Assembly (NCBI GenBank): GCA_033763395.1
Contig: JANRKQ010000138.1
Location: forward strand, 1 to 64,000
Direction: 5' to 3'
Length of the DNA stretch: 64,000 nucleotides
Origin: Xiheimicrobium sp033763395
Lineage (GTDB): Bacteria > Myxococcota > Myxococcia > Myxococcales > Myxococcaceae
The translations under genes and the position numbers were made by a program. Positions 6,323 through 15,115 of the stretch are shown here, one piece after another. The notes under the pieces were generated by a model that saw only the letters and a program-made list of their open reading frames with translations, was not told the origin of the DNA and searched no databases. Within the stretch, counting starts at the first letter, position 1; each line of letters starts with the position of its first letter.

Positions 6323-8428
6323 ATGTCAGAGACTGCATTGATCGTCGGCGGTGTGATCATCGCCGGCTTCGTTCTCGCGCTGTTCATCGGCGTGATGATC
6401 TCCCGGTTCTACCGACAGGTGAGCCAGGGGCAGGTGCTCATCGTCAACACCATGGGGAAGGAACCCAAGGTGGCCTTCACAGGCTCGGTGGTGCTCCCGA
6501 TCATCAACCGAGCCGAGGTGATGGACATCTCGCTGAAGACCATCGAGATCGACCGCCGCGGCAAGGAAGGGCTGATCTGCGCCGACAACATTCGCGCCGA
6601 CATCAAGGTGAGCTTCTTCGTGCGGGTGAACAAGACCGTCGAAGACGTGCTCAAGGTGGCGCAGTCGGTCGGCTGCGCGCGCGCCTCGGAAGAGCGCACC
6701 CTGCAGGAGCTCTTCGAGGCCAAGTTCTCGGAGGCCCTCAAGACTGTCGGCAAGCGGCTCAACTTCGAAGACCTCTACAAGGAGCGCGAGGCCTTCAAGG
6801 ACCAGATCGTTCAGGTCATCGGGAAGGATCTGAACGGCTACAACCTCGAAGACGCGGCCATCGACTACCTCGAGCAGACGCCGCTCGAGCTGCTCGACCC
6901 GCAGAACATCCTCGACGCGTCGGGCATCAGGAAGATCACCGAGCTGACGACGCAGCAGAACGTCGCCACCAACGACTTCCGCCAGACCGAGCGCAAGCAG
7001 ATGACGAAGCAGAACGTCGAGGCCGACGAGGCGGTGTTCGCGCTCGAGCGGCAGCGCGCCGAGGCGGCGGCCAAGCAGAAGCGCGAGATCGAGACCATTC
7101 AGGCGCGCGAGCTCGCCGAGACCCAGCGCGTGCAGCAGGAAGAGAAGACCAAGGCCGAGCTGGCGCGCATCAAGGCCGACGAAGAGATCCTCATCAACGA
7201 GCAGAACAAGTCCCGCCAGGTCGAGGTCGCGCAGAAGAACCGTGAGCGCGTCGTCGGCATCGAGACCGAGCGCGTGCAGAAGGACCGCGATCTCGAGGCC
7301 ATCTCGCGCGAGCGTGAGGTCGAGCTGCAGCGCATCACCAAGGAAAAGGCCCTCGAGCAGGAGCGCAAGGCCATCGCCGACGTCGTGTCCACGCGCATCG
7401 CCGTCGAGAAGAAGGTCGCCACTGAGGAAGAGGCCATCAAGCAGCTCCGCAAGGTGGCCGAGGCCCAGCGCAACAAGGAAGCGGCCGTCATCGAGGCCGA
7501 GGGCAAGGCGCAGCAGGGCGTGGTGGCCCAGGTGAAGGCCGCCGAGGCCGCCGAAGAGGTCGCCAAGCACCAGGCGAAGACGCGGCTCATCCAGGCCGAC
7601 GCCGATCTCGAGGCCGCCGACAAGGAAGCGCGCGCCAAGATGCGCCTGTCGGAAGGCACGCAGGCCGAGCAGGCGGCCGAGGGCCTCGCGAAGGCGCGGG
7701 TGCTCGAGGCGCAGGCCATCGCCGAAGAGAAGAAGGGCCTCGCGGTGGTGCGCGTGAAGGAGGCCGAGGCTCAGGCCATCGAGAAGCAGGGGGCGGCCAC
7801 CGCCAACGCGCTCAAGGCCAGGATGCTGGCCGAGGCCGAGGGCGAGGAGAAGAAGGGCATGGCGCGGGTCAACATCGAGCAGGTCGAGGCCGACGTGATC
7901 CAGAAGAAGGGTCTCGCCGAGGCCGAGTCCGTCAAGGCGAAGGTGCAGGCCGAGGCGCTGGGCGTGCAGGAGAAGCTGCTCGCCGAGGCGCGCGGTCTCC
8001 ACGAGAAGGCCGCCGCCATGAAGCTCCTCGAGGGCGTCACCCGCGAGCACGAGGAGTTCCGCCTGAAGCTCGAGAAGGACAAGCAGGTCGAGCTCGAGGC
8101 GCTCCACGTGCGCAAGGACATCGCGGCCTCGCAGGCCCAGGTGCTCGCGCAGGCGATGGCGAACGCGAAGATCAACATCGTCGGCGGCGACGGCGCCTTC
8201 TTCGACCAGTTCGTCCGCGCGGTGTCGCTCGGCCAGTCGGTCGACGGCGCGGTCAACAACTCGGAGCAGCTCAAGGTGCTGCTCAAGGAGTACCTCGAGG
8301 GCGGTCGCTCGTTGCCGGACGACCTCAAGGCGATTCTGTCGCGCCCCGGCGCCAGCCAGGACGTGCAGAACCTCGCCTCGGCGGCGCTGATGAGCCGGCT
8401 GGTGCGCGACGAGAAGCCCACCAAGTGA
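6323..8428 (+). CDS. Flotillin-family (SPFH/band-7) protein
   Basis: The product is 701 residues. ATG 6323 is preferred because GGGGAGG lies about 9 bases upstream and the protein then starts MSETALIVGGVIIAGF, with an N-terminal membrane helix at about 5-29. The frame upstream of it is unconvincing. The SPFH domain spans about 30-230 (YRQVSQGQVLIVNTMGKEPK, then VFALERQRAEAAAKQ). It is followed by about 400 residues of heptad-rich coiled coil full of EA/KA dipeptides, the flotillin domain, and a short C-terminal globular region. Flotillins oligomerise on the inner membrane face and form large scaffolds. The YqiJ/flotillin order matches E. coli yqiJ-yqiK. The DUF3686 ATPase follows about 100 bases downstream. 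Confidence 0.93.
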   Translation: MSETALIVGGVIIAGFVLALFIGVMISRFYRQVSQGQVLIVNTMGKEPKVAFTGSVVLPIINRAEVMDISLKTIEIDRRGKEGLICADNIRADIKVSFFVRVNKTVEDVLKVAQSVGCARASEERTLQELFEAKFSEALKTVGKRLNFEDLYKEREAFKDQIVQVIGKDLNGYNLEDAAIDYLEQTPLELLDPQNILDASGIRKITELTTQQNVATNDFRQTERKQMTKQNVEADEAVFALERQRAEAAAKQKREIETIQARELAETQRVQQEEKTKAELARIKADEEILINEQNKSRQVEVAQKNRERVVGIETERVQKDRDLEAISREREVELQRITKEKALEQERKAIADVVSTRIAVEKKVATEEEAIKQLRKVAEAQRNKEAAVIEAEGKAQQGVVAQVKAAEAAEEVAKHQAKTRLIQADADLEAADKEARAKMRLSEGTQAEQAAEGLAKARVLEAQAIAEEKKGLAVVRVKEAEAQAIEKQGAATANALKARMLAEAEGEEKKGMARVNIEQVEADVIQKKGLAEAESVKAKVQAEALGVQEKLLAEARGLHEKAAAMKLLEGVTREHEEFRLKLEKDKQVELEALHVRKDIAASQAQVLAQAMANAKINIVGGDGAFFDQFVRAVSLGQSVDGAVNNSEQLKVLLKEYLEGGRSLPDDLKAILSRPGASQDVQNLASAALMSRLVRDEKPTK

Positions 8429-8485
8429 GCTGACGCTCCGTCGACGCGTCGTTTTTCCGGGGCGGTCCGACAGCCATCATGCTGC

Positions 8486-8505
8486 GGGCCGCCTCGGCCC
8501 CTTTT
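8486..8505 (+). terminator. Intrinsic terminator or attenuator between flotillin and the ATPase gene
   Basis: GGGCCG (8486-8491) and CGGCCC (8495-8500) form a perfect 6-bp stem with a CCT loop, followed directly by CTTTT. It lies after the flotillin stop (8428) and before ATG 8533, so it could uncouple or attenuate expression of the giant ATPase gene. The U-tract is short, so partial read-through is likely. Its presence supports 8533 over the in-frame ATG at 8479. Confidence 0.5.
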
Positions 8506-8532
8506 CGTAGACGAACGGTTCGAGGCACGACG

Positions 8533-11500
8533 ATGGCCACCGAGGCACCGGCGAAGGCCCAGGAGTCCACGCTCGAGGGCGGCAGCTATGAGGTCATTCG
8601 TGGCCGGCTCCTCGCGCAGGCGAAGGAGCTGGGCGGGAAGGTCGACGCCCTCAACGAGCGGCGCCGCAAGGAGTTCGGCGGCCAGGAGCTGACCGTCATC
8701 GGCTCGGAGCGGGTGCGCACCGAGAACAACTGCGTCGCCCGCAACATCGTGCCGGTCGGCAAGCACCTGCTCCTCGGCTTCAACGTCTTCATGGGCCTCA
8801 AGCAGGAGCGGGCGGTCAGCGACGTCTTCTCGATTCACGCCTTCGCGCGCACGCCCGAGGGCGGCTTCGACTTCTCCACGCTGCCCAACGCCGAGGCCGG
8901 CGGCTTCCTCGAAGACCGCCGCTTCGTGAAGGACTTCGAAGACCTCTTCAAGTTCTACAAGGACGCGCGCCTCGACCTGCTGACGAAGACCGAGTCACGG
9001 CTGCTGGCGGTGTTCCGCACCGGGCAGACCGATCGCGACGTGAAGGTCTTGCGCTTCTCGGTCGATACCTCGGGCCGCGTCACCTACGTCGACAACCGCG
9101 GCGAGGGCGACGTGCCGCGCGCGCCCTCGCACGACTTCGCGTGGACGCAGGCCACCCGCGAGAACTTCGTCACCGGCCGTTTCCCCCACGTCAACGTGCT
9201 CGACGAGGTCTTCATCGAGACGATGGGCGGCGACCTCACGGTGAAGGTCGAGAACAACACCGAGTCGGGGCAGGGCATCTACGCCGAGCCCGTCGACGAG
9301 GCCACGCAGTCGCTCGACGACGCCGAGTTCCACTACGCGAAGGTGGGCGCGCTCATTCTGCTGAAGGTGAAGCCCTTCCGCGAAGCGCAGTACCGCTACC
9401 TCGTCTTCAACACCCGCACCCTCACCGTGGCGCGCGTCGACGCCATCGGGGTGTCGTGCGTTCAGCTGCCAGAGGATCAGGGCATCATCTTCCCCGGCGG
9501 CTACGTGCTGCAGACGGGCGAGGTGAAGGTCTTCGACGCCGACGTCACCGGGCTCGAGTTCAGCCGGTCGGTGCGCTCCCCCAACGGCGAAGACGTGCTC
9601 TACGTCTTCTACGCGCGCGGCGCCGGCCGCTACGTGCTCTTGCCGTACAACCTCGTGCGCAAGGAGGTGGCGTCGCCCATTCACTGCCACGGGTACTCGA
9701 TCTTCCCCGACGGTCAGATGGTGGTGTTCCGCTCGACCTCGGAAGAGCCGACGCGCGTGCACCCGATGCAGGTGTGGCAAACGCCGTTTATCTCGGCGGA
9801 GTTCGCCGCCGGGCAGCCGACGCCGCAGTCGGCGCTGGGGAAGCTGGGCAACGCCGAGCTCGTGCGCGGCATCTCAGAGGTGCTGACGCTCAAGCGCATC
9901 GCCGAAGAAGAGAAGCCCACGCGCCGCACCTACGAGGCGCTCATCTCGGGGTGTACCCGCGTCGTCGACGCCTTCCACTGGTTGGGTCAGGGCGAGATCG
10001 CCCTGCTGCAGTCGGTGCAGGCGCTCAAGAAGTCGGCGGAGCTGATCGTCGACGAGTTCGAGAAGGTGCTGGCGATGCAGAAGCGCGCCGGCCAGGAGCT
10101 GGCGAAGGCGACGGCCGAGCAGGAGCAGCTCGTGCGCGGCCTCACGCAGGAGGACTTGCGCTCGACGGACGCGCTGATGACGGCGCTGTCGTCGCTGCGC
10201 AAGCAGCGCGGCCACCTCATCACGCTGAAGGAGATCCGGTACATGGATCTCACGCGCGTCGACGGCCTCGAGGCCGAGGTGGTGAAGGCGTTCGATCAGG
10301 TGAGCGCGTGGACGGTCGAGTTCCTGCTGACGCCGGTGGCCTTCCAGCCGCTCCACGAGGCGGTCACGCGGCTCGACGCCGAGATCGTCAAGGCGACGAA
10401 GACGACCGAGCTCAAGACGCAGATGGAAGAGGTCGAGCGGCTGGGCACCGGGCTCACCGTGCTCGGCGAGGTGGTGGGCGGGCTGTCGTCGGGCGACGCC
10501 GTGCAGAAGGCGAAGATCCTCGAAGACATCAGCGAGGTCTTCTCGAAGCTCAACCGCGTGCGGGCCACCGTGCAGGGCCGCCGCAAGGAGCTGCTGGGCC
10601 AGGAGACGCGCGCCGAGTTCACCTCGCAGTTCAAGCTCTTCGCCCAGAGCATCGACAGCGCGCTCTCGCTCTCGGACACCCCCGAGAAGGTCGACGAGCA
10701 GCTCGCGAAGCTGTCGGTGCAGCTCGAAGAGCTCGAGGGCCGCTTCAGCGACGTCGACGAGTTCGCCGGTGAGCTGGCCCAGCGCCGTGAAGAGCTCTTC
10801 GACGCCTTCGCCCGGCGCCGCCAGGTGCTGGTCGACGAGCGCCAGCGCAAGGCCGCGAACCTTTTCTCGGCCGCCGAGCGGGTGCTGCAGGGCATCGCGC
10901 GCCGCGCCACCAGCTTCACCACCGACGACGAGCTCAACGCCTACTTCGCCTCCGACCCGACGGTGCAGAAGCTGCGGCAGTTCATTCAGCAGCTCATCGA
11001 CCTGAAGGACCCCGTCAAGGCCGACGAGCTCGAGTCACGGCTCAAGACGGCGAAGCAGGAAGCGCTGCGCGCGCTCCGCGACAAGAAGGATCTCTTCGAG
11101 GGCGGCACCCAGGTGGTGCGCTTCGGTCCGCATCGCTTCAACGTCAACACCCAGCCGCTCGAGGCGACGGTGCTGCCGAAGGACGACGGCCTGTTCCTGC
11201 ACCTCACTGGCTCGGACTATTTCCAGAAGCTCGTCGACCCGGCCATCGAGGCGGCGAAGCCGTACTGGGATCAGACGCTGCCGAGCGAGTCGCCCGACGT
11301 CGCCCGCGCCGAGTACCTCGCGTACTCGCTGCTGAAGCAGGCTGAGCGGGGGCAGGGTGGCCTCACGTTCGCCAGGCTGCACGAGCTGGTGCGCGACGGG
11401 CAGGGGCTGCTCGCCGTGACGAAGGAGGCGGCGCAGAGCCGGTACGACGAGGGCTACGAGCGGGGCGTGCACGACGTCGACGCGGCCAGGCTGCTCGAGG

Positions 11501-14145
11501 CGCTCCTCACGCTGCACGAGTCCGCGGGGCTGCTCCGCTACGACGCCTGGCCGCGCGCGCTGGCCACCCTCGGCTGGGCCGCGCAGGCCGACGACGTGGG
11601 CAAGCGGGTGCTCCAGCGGCGAGCCCAGAGCCTCGGTCGGCTGGTCGCCCAGTACGGACACGCGGCCGAGTTCGAGCGCCTCGCTGGAGAGCTCGCGCAG
11701 CGCCTCTCGGGCTGGGCCACGGCCGCCGGGCTCGAGGCCTCTCCTGGCGACGTCGCGCTGGCGGGCCGGTACCTCGCGGAGGAGCTCACGAAGCCCCAGC
11801 TGCGCTTCGTGGTGAGCCAGGACGCCGAGACGCTCAAGGAGGCGCTGCTGTCGTCGCTCGAGATCGCGGGCACCCGTCGCGCCTTCGACGACGACCTGCG
11901 CGCCGTCGAGGATCCCGCCGACCGGTTCAAGCTCACCCGCGCGTGGCTCCTCGCCCATGTCGAGAAGATGGGCCAGGCCGCCGCGCTCCAGGGGCCCGTG
12001 ATCGAGGCCGCGGCGCTGTTCGCCGTCGAGGAGCGCGCGCTGTCTCGCGAGATCTCCGCCGCGCTGCGGGCCTCGGAGGTGTCGGGGCTGCTCAGCAACC
12101 ACCCGCGCATCCAGGGGCAGAGGCTCGCGCTGCGGCTCGACGAGTTCGAGCGCCGCCTGGCCAGCTTCGTCGAGGAGCGTCTGCCCGCGTACCAGGCCTT
12201 CCGCGCGAAGGTGCGTGAGCTGCTCGAGCACGAGCGCAAGCGCCTGCGCCTCGACGAGCTCAAGCCGAAGGTGCTGTCGAGCTTCGTGCGGAACCGGCTC
12301 ATCGGCGAGGTGTACCTGCCGCTCATCGGCGCCAACCTCGCCAAGCAGCTCGGCACCGCCGGCGAGAACAAGCGCACCGATCGCAACGGCCTCCTCCTGC
12401 TCGTCTCGCCACCCGGCTACGGCAAGACGACCCTGATGGAGTACGTGGCGAGCCGCCTGGGCCTCACGTTCGTCAAGGTGAACGGCCCTGCGCTCGGGCA
12501 CGAGGTGACGAGCGTCGACCCCGCCGACGCGCCGAACAGCACCGCGCGGCTCGAGGTCGAGCGCATGAACTTCGCGTTCGAGCTCGGCAACAACGTGATG
12601 CTGTACCTCGACGACATTCAGCACACGAACCCGGAGCTGCTGCAGAAGTTCATCTCGCTCTGCGACGCGCAGCGGAAGATCGAGGGTGTGTGGAATGGCG
12701 TGACCCGCACGTACGATCTGCGCGGCAAGCGCTTCTGCGTGGTGATGGCCGGCAACCCGTACACGGAGTCCGGCGAGGTCTTCAAGATTCCCGACATGCT
12801 CGCCAACCGCGCCGACACGTACAACCTCGGCGACATTCTGTCGGGCCGCGATGATCTGTTCGCCTTGAGCTATCTCGAGAACTCGCTCACCGCGAACGGC
12901 GTCACCGCGCCGCTCACGACGCGCCCGCCGGCCGACATTCCCAAGCTTTTCAAGATGGCCGAGGGCGAGGTGGTGGCGTCGACCGATCTCGAGCACGGCT
13001 ACTCGGCCGCGGAGCTCACCGAGATCGTCGAGGTCCTCAAGCGGCTCTTCTTCGTGCAGAAGGTGCTGCTCAAGGTCAACCTGCAGTACATCGCGTCGGC
13101 CTCGCAGGACGACAAGTTCCGCACGGAGCCGCCCTTCAAGCTCCAGGGCAGCTACCGGAACATGAACAAGCTCGCCGAGAAGATCGTCTCGGCGATGACG
13201 GACGACGAGCTCGAGACCCTGCTCGACGGGCACTACGCGGGTGAGTCTCAGACGCTCACCACGCTCGCCGAGCAGAACCTGCTGAAGCTCGCCGAGCTGC
13301 GCGACCGCATGACGCCGGAGCAGCGCGCCCGGTGGGACGAGATCAAGCGCGGGTACAAGCGCGTGCAGACGCAGGGCGGGAAGGACGACGACCCGGTGGT
13401 GCGCGTGACGGGAACGCTGGCCGCGCTGGGTGAAGAGCTCGGGCGAATTCGGGAAGCGGCGGGCGCGCTGGCGAACCGACCGGCCGAGGCTCCGCTGGCG
13501 CCGCACCTCGAGGCGCTGGGCCGGACGATCGCCGCGAGCACGAACAAACCCCGCCAGAGCGACCTGGGCCCGAAGCTCGATGCGCTCCGCGAGGCCGTGC
13601 TGCAGGCCGGCGAGGCGCTCAAGAGCACACCGCCGCCCCCGCCACCCGATCTGCGCCCCGTGCTCCAGAAGCTCACCGAGGTGTCGGCGCGGCCGCCGGT
13701 CGATCTGTCGCCGGCCATCGGTCAGCTCGCCCACGTCGCCGAGGCGATGGCGGCGCGCGCGCAGGCCTCGCAGGTCGATCTCACGCCGGTGCTCACGCAG
13801 CTCACCGAGCTGACGAAGCTCGTCCTCGAGCGTCCGCCCCCTGCTGATACGTCGAACCTCGGGCCGCTCCTCGAGAAGCTCGCGGCTCAGCAGGCGAGCG
13901 CCCCGGCGCGGCCGTCGAAGGAGTCGAACGCAGGCCCGCTGCCCGAAGAGGTGCGCAGGCAGATCTCCACGCTCGCCGACACGCTCTCTCCCATCGCCGC
14001 CGCGGCCCGGAGCGTGCTCCAGGTCGATGCGGACGGCGCGATGAAGGCCGTGGTCGTCTGGCAGCAGGTGAACGAGGCGATTCAGCTGGTGCGCGCGCTG
14101 GAAGATCGGATCTCGGGCCGCCCGCGCCGGCGTCAGGGCGGTTGA
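8533..14145 (+). CDS. Giant DUF3686-type AAA+ ATPase ('DNA repair ATPase' family)
   Basis: This 1,870-residue protein has an N-terminal DUF3686-like region at about 20-470 (a beta-rich, WD/propeller-like pattern with repeated YVLLPYNL-type strands). Long coiled coils run from about 480 to 900. A single AAA+ module follows at about 1290-1560: Walker A SPPGYGKTT near 1291, Walker B MLYLDDIQHTNPE near 1357, and sensor region VVMAGNPYTESGEVF. The last 240 residues are Pro/Ala-rich with recurring DLxPxLxxL units. Family members are annotated as DNA-repair ATPases with little direct evidence, and their gene context is often flotillin plus YqiJ-like protein, as here. A role in membrane or envelope remodelling with the flotillin scaffold is my inference. 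It overlaps the convergent zinc-ribbon gene by 13 bases. Confidence 0.88.
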   Translation: MATEAPAKAQESTLEGGSYEVIRGRLLAQAKELGGKVDALNERRRKEFGGQELTVIGSERVRTENNCVARNIVPVGKHLLLGFNVFMGLKQERAVSDVFSIHAFARTPEGGFDFSTLPNAEAGGFLEDRRFVKDFEDLFKFYKDARLDLLTKTESRLLAVFRTGQTDRDVKVLRFSVDTSGRVTYVDNRGEGDVPRAPSHDFAWTQATRENFVTGRFPHVNVLDEVFIETMGGDLTVKVENNTESGQGIYAEPVDEATQSLDDAEFHYAKVGALILLKVKPFREAQYRYLVFNTRTLTVARVDAIGVSCVQLPEDQGIIFPGGYVLQTGEVKVFDADVTGLEFSRSVRSPNGEDVLYVFYARGAGRYVLLPYNLVRKEVASPIHCHGYSIFPDGQMVVFRSTSEEPTRVHPMQVWQTPFISAEFAAGQPTPQSALGKLGNAELVRGISEVLTLKRIAEEEKPTRRTYEALISGCTRVVDAFHWLGQGEIALLQSVQALKKSAELIVDEFEKVLAMQKRAGQELAKATAEQEQLVRGLTQEDLRSTDALMTALSSLRKQRGHLITLKEIRYMDLTRVDGLEAEVVKAFDQVSAWTVEFLLTPVAFQPLHEAVTRLDAEIVKATKTTELKTQMEEVERLGTGLTVLGEVVGGLSSGDAVQKAKILEDISEVFSKLNRVRATVQGRRKELLGQETRAEFTSQFKLFAQSIDSALSLSDTPEKVDEQLAKLSVQLEELEGRFSDVDEFAGELAQRREELFDAFARRRQVLVDERQRKAANLFSAAERVLQGIARRATSFTTDDELNAYFASDPTVQKLRQFIQQLIDLKDPVKADELESRLKTAKQEALRALRDKKDLFEGGTQVVRFGPHRFNVNTQPLEATVLPKDDGLFLHLTGSDYFQKLVDPAIEAAKPYWDQTLPSESPDVARAEYLAYSLLKQAERGQGGLTFARLHELVRDGQGLLAVTKEAAQSRYDEGYERGVHDVDAARLLEALLTLHESAGLLRYDAWPRALATLGWAAQADDVGKRVLQRRAQSLGRLVAQYGHAAEFERLAGELAQRLSGWATAAGLEASPGDVALAGRYLAEELTKPQLRFVVSQDAETLKEALLSSLEIAGTRRAFDDDLRAVEDPADRFKLTRAWLLAHVEKMGQAAALQGPVIEAAALFAVEERALSREISAALRASEVSGLLSNHPRIQGQRLALRLDEFERRLASFVEERLPAYQAFRAKVRELLEHERKRLRLDELKPKVLSSFVRNRLIGEVYLPLIGANLAKQLGTAGENKRTDRNGLLLLVSPPGYGKTTLMEYVASRLGLTFVKVNGPALGHEVTSVDPADAPNSTARLEVERMNFAFELGNNVMLYLDDIQHTNPELLQKFISLCDAQRKIEGVWNGVTRTYDLRGKRFCVVMAGNPYTESGEVFKIPDMLANRADTYNLGDILSGRDDLFALSYLENSLTANGVTAPLTTRPPADIPKLFKMAEGEVVASTDLEHGYSAAELTEIVEVLKRLFFVQKVLLKVNLQYIASASQDDKFRTEPPFKLQGSYRNMNKLAEKIVSAMTDDELETLLDGHYAGESQTLTTLAEQNLLKLAELRDRMTPEQRARWDEIKRGYKRVQTQGGKDDDPVVRVTGTLAALGEELGRIREAAGALANRPAEAPLAPHLEALGRTIAASTNKPRQSDLGPKLDALREAVLQAGEALKSTPPPPPPDLRPVLQKLTEVSARPPVDLSPAIGQLAHVAEAMAARAQASQVDLTPVLTQLTELTKLVLERPPPADTSNLGPLLEKLAAQQASAPARPSKESNAGPLPEEVRRQISTLADTLSPIAAAARSVLQVDADGAMKAVVVWQQVNEAIQLVRALEDRISGRPRRRQGG

Positions 14146-15011
14146 AGCGGCGGGGCTGTGTGTTCGGAGCCCTCGGGCGTCGGGGTGGGCCCGGTCCACG
14201 TGATCTGACCCTGGAGCCGCGACGCCACCACCCGGGTGGCCTCGACTCGAGCGTCGTGAAGGGGCCGCGCCCGGGGAAACGTTCGAACGCCAGGCCCGGT
14301 GAGCCCGCGCAGCCGATGCAGAGGGAGAAGGCCCCGCGCGTCTGCCCCGCGAAGGGCCGCCTCGAGCGAGGCAGCGCCGGGCGCCTGGGTGACGGGCGTC
14401 ATCTGTTGCCGACGCGTCGCGAAGGTGGCGAACACGAGGCGCCAGCGGCCCAGCAGCGGGCTCCGACAACCCTCGCAGTGAAGGGGCGAGGTGAGCGGGG
14501 CACTACCGCCCGGCTCGAAGGCGTCAACCTGAGTCGATGCCCGCACGAAGGGCAGCAGGGGAACCCGCGCGCGGACCAGCAGCTCGGCCGCGTCCCTCGA
14601 CAGCCCGCGCGACTCGACGACGCGCGCAGCCACCTGCACCGGGTCGCCGCGCAAGAGACAGGTCCAGATCTCCGGCTCTACCGCGGCGAGCGTCGTCACC
14701 AGCCGCGAGGCCTCGACCACGGGTTGCTGCGCGCCACAAGAGGGGCACGTCACTGCGCCGGCGCCGGGCGGCGTGCGCTGGCGGAAGCCCGAGGTGCAGC
14801 GGGCGCACGCCAGCTCAGGGAGCTCTGGCGCCAGGTCCCTCCTGGCTGGCGGCGCGGGCTTGCGCGCCTGCTTGAGGGCGGCGGGCACGTCGCGAGGGCA
14901 CTCGAGCACGAAGGTGGCGTGACAGCTCGGACAGCCCCGTGGGGCTCCCACATACGCGGTCTCGGTCTCGAGCGGCGCCCGGCGGCGGGCACACGTCGTG
15001 CTGACTCGCAC
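14133..15011 (-). CDS. Zinc-ribbon hypothetical protein
   Basis: The predicted protein has 292 residues and two or three treble-clef/zinc-ribbon Cys pairs in the N-terminal third: CPSC near 27, CARC near 70 and CPSC near 89. A further CEGC lies near 180. The middle of the protein (EIWTCLLRGDPVQVAARVVESRG) looks helical. I cannot name a family. It is convergent with the giant ATPase, overlapping its last 13 bases, and divergent from deoA. CxxC-rich proteins of this kind often bind nucleic acid or partner proteins, but nothing specific supports that here. Confidence 0.62.
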   Translation of the reverse strand: MRVSTTCARRRAPLETETAYVGAPRGCPSCHATFVLECPRDVPAALKQARKPAPPARRDLAPELPELACARCTSGFRQRTPPGAGAVTCPSCGAQQPVVEASRLVTTLAAVEPEIWTCLLRGDPVQVAARVVESRGLSRDAAELLVRARVPLLPFVRASTQVDAFEPGGSAPLTSPLHCEGCRSPLLGRWRLVFATFATRRQQMTPVTQAPGAASLEAALRGADARGLLPLHRLRGLTGPGVRTFPRARPLHDARVEATRVVASRLQGQITWTGPTPTPEGSEHTAPPLQPP

Positions 15012-15048
15012 CTGAGGGTTGCCCTCCTCAACGGTGCCGATCCCCGAA

Positions 15049-15113
15049 GCCGCGTGACCGGCTCACGGCCCGACACCAAAGTGGCCTCAAATCGCGGTGA
15101 CGCTACTTTGCGC
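15049..15113. promoter_or_regulatory. Dyads in the promoter region of deoA
   Basis: GCCGCGTGA (15049-15057) and TCACGGC (15063-15069) form a hairpin with one bulge. CAAAGTGGC, starting near 15078, is mirrored by GCTACTTTG near 15105-15113 with one mismatch, right at the deoA start. These are plausible operator half-sites for nucleoside-responsive control, but no regulator gene is adjacent. Confidence 0.3.
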
Positions 15114-15115
15114 CC

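Noticed and set aside
6326..8107. A 593-codon minus-strand frame opposite flotillin
   Set aside because: Leu/Gly/Asp low-complexity mirror of the coiled-coil codons.
11035..14469. A long minus-strand open frame opposite the giant ATPase gene
   Set aside because: Arg/Leu-rich shadow of a GC-rich gene; the plus strand has Walker motifs and family resemblance.
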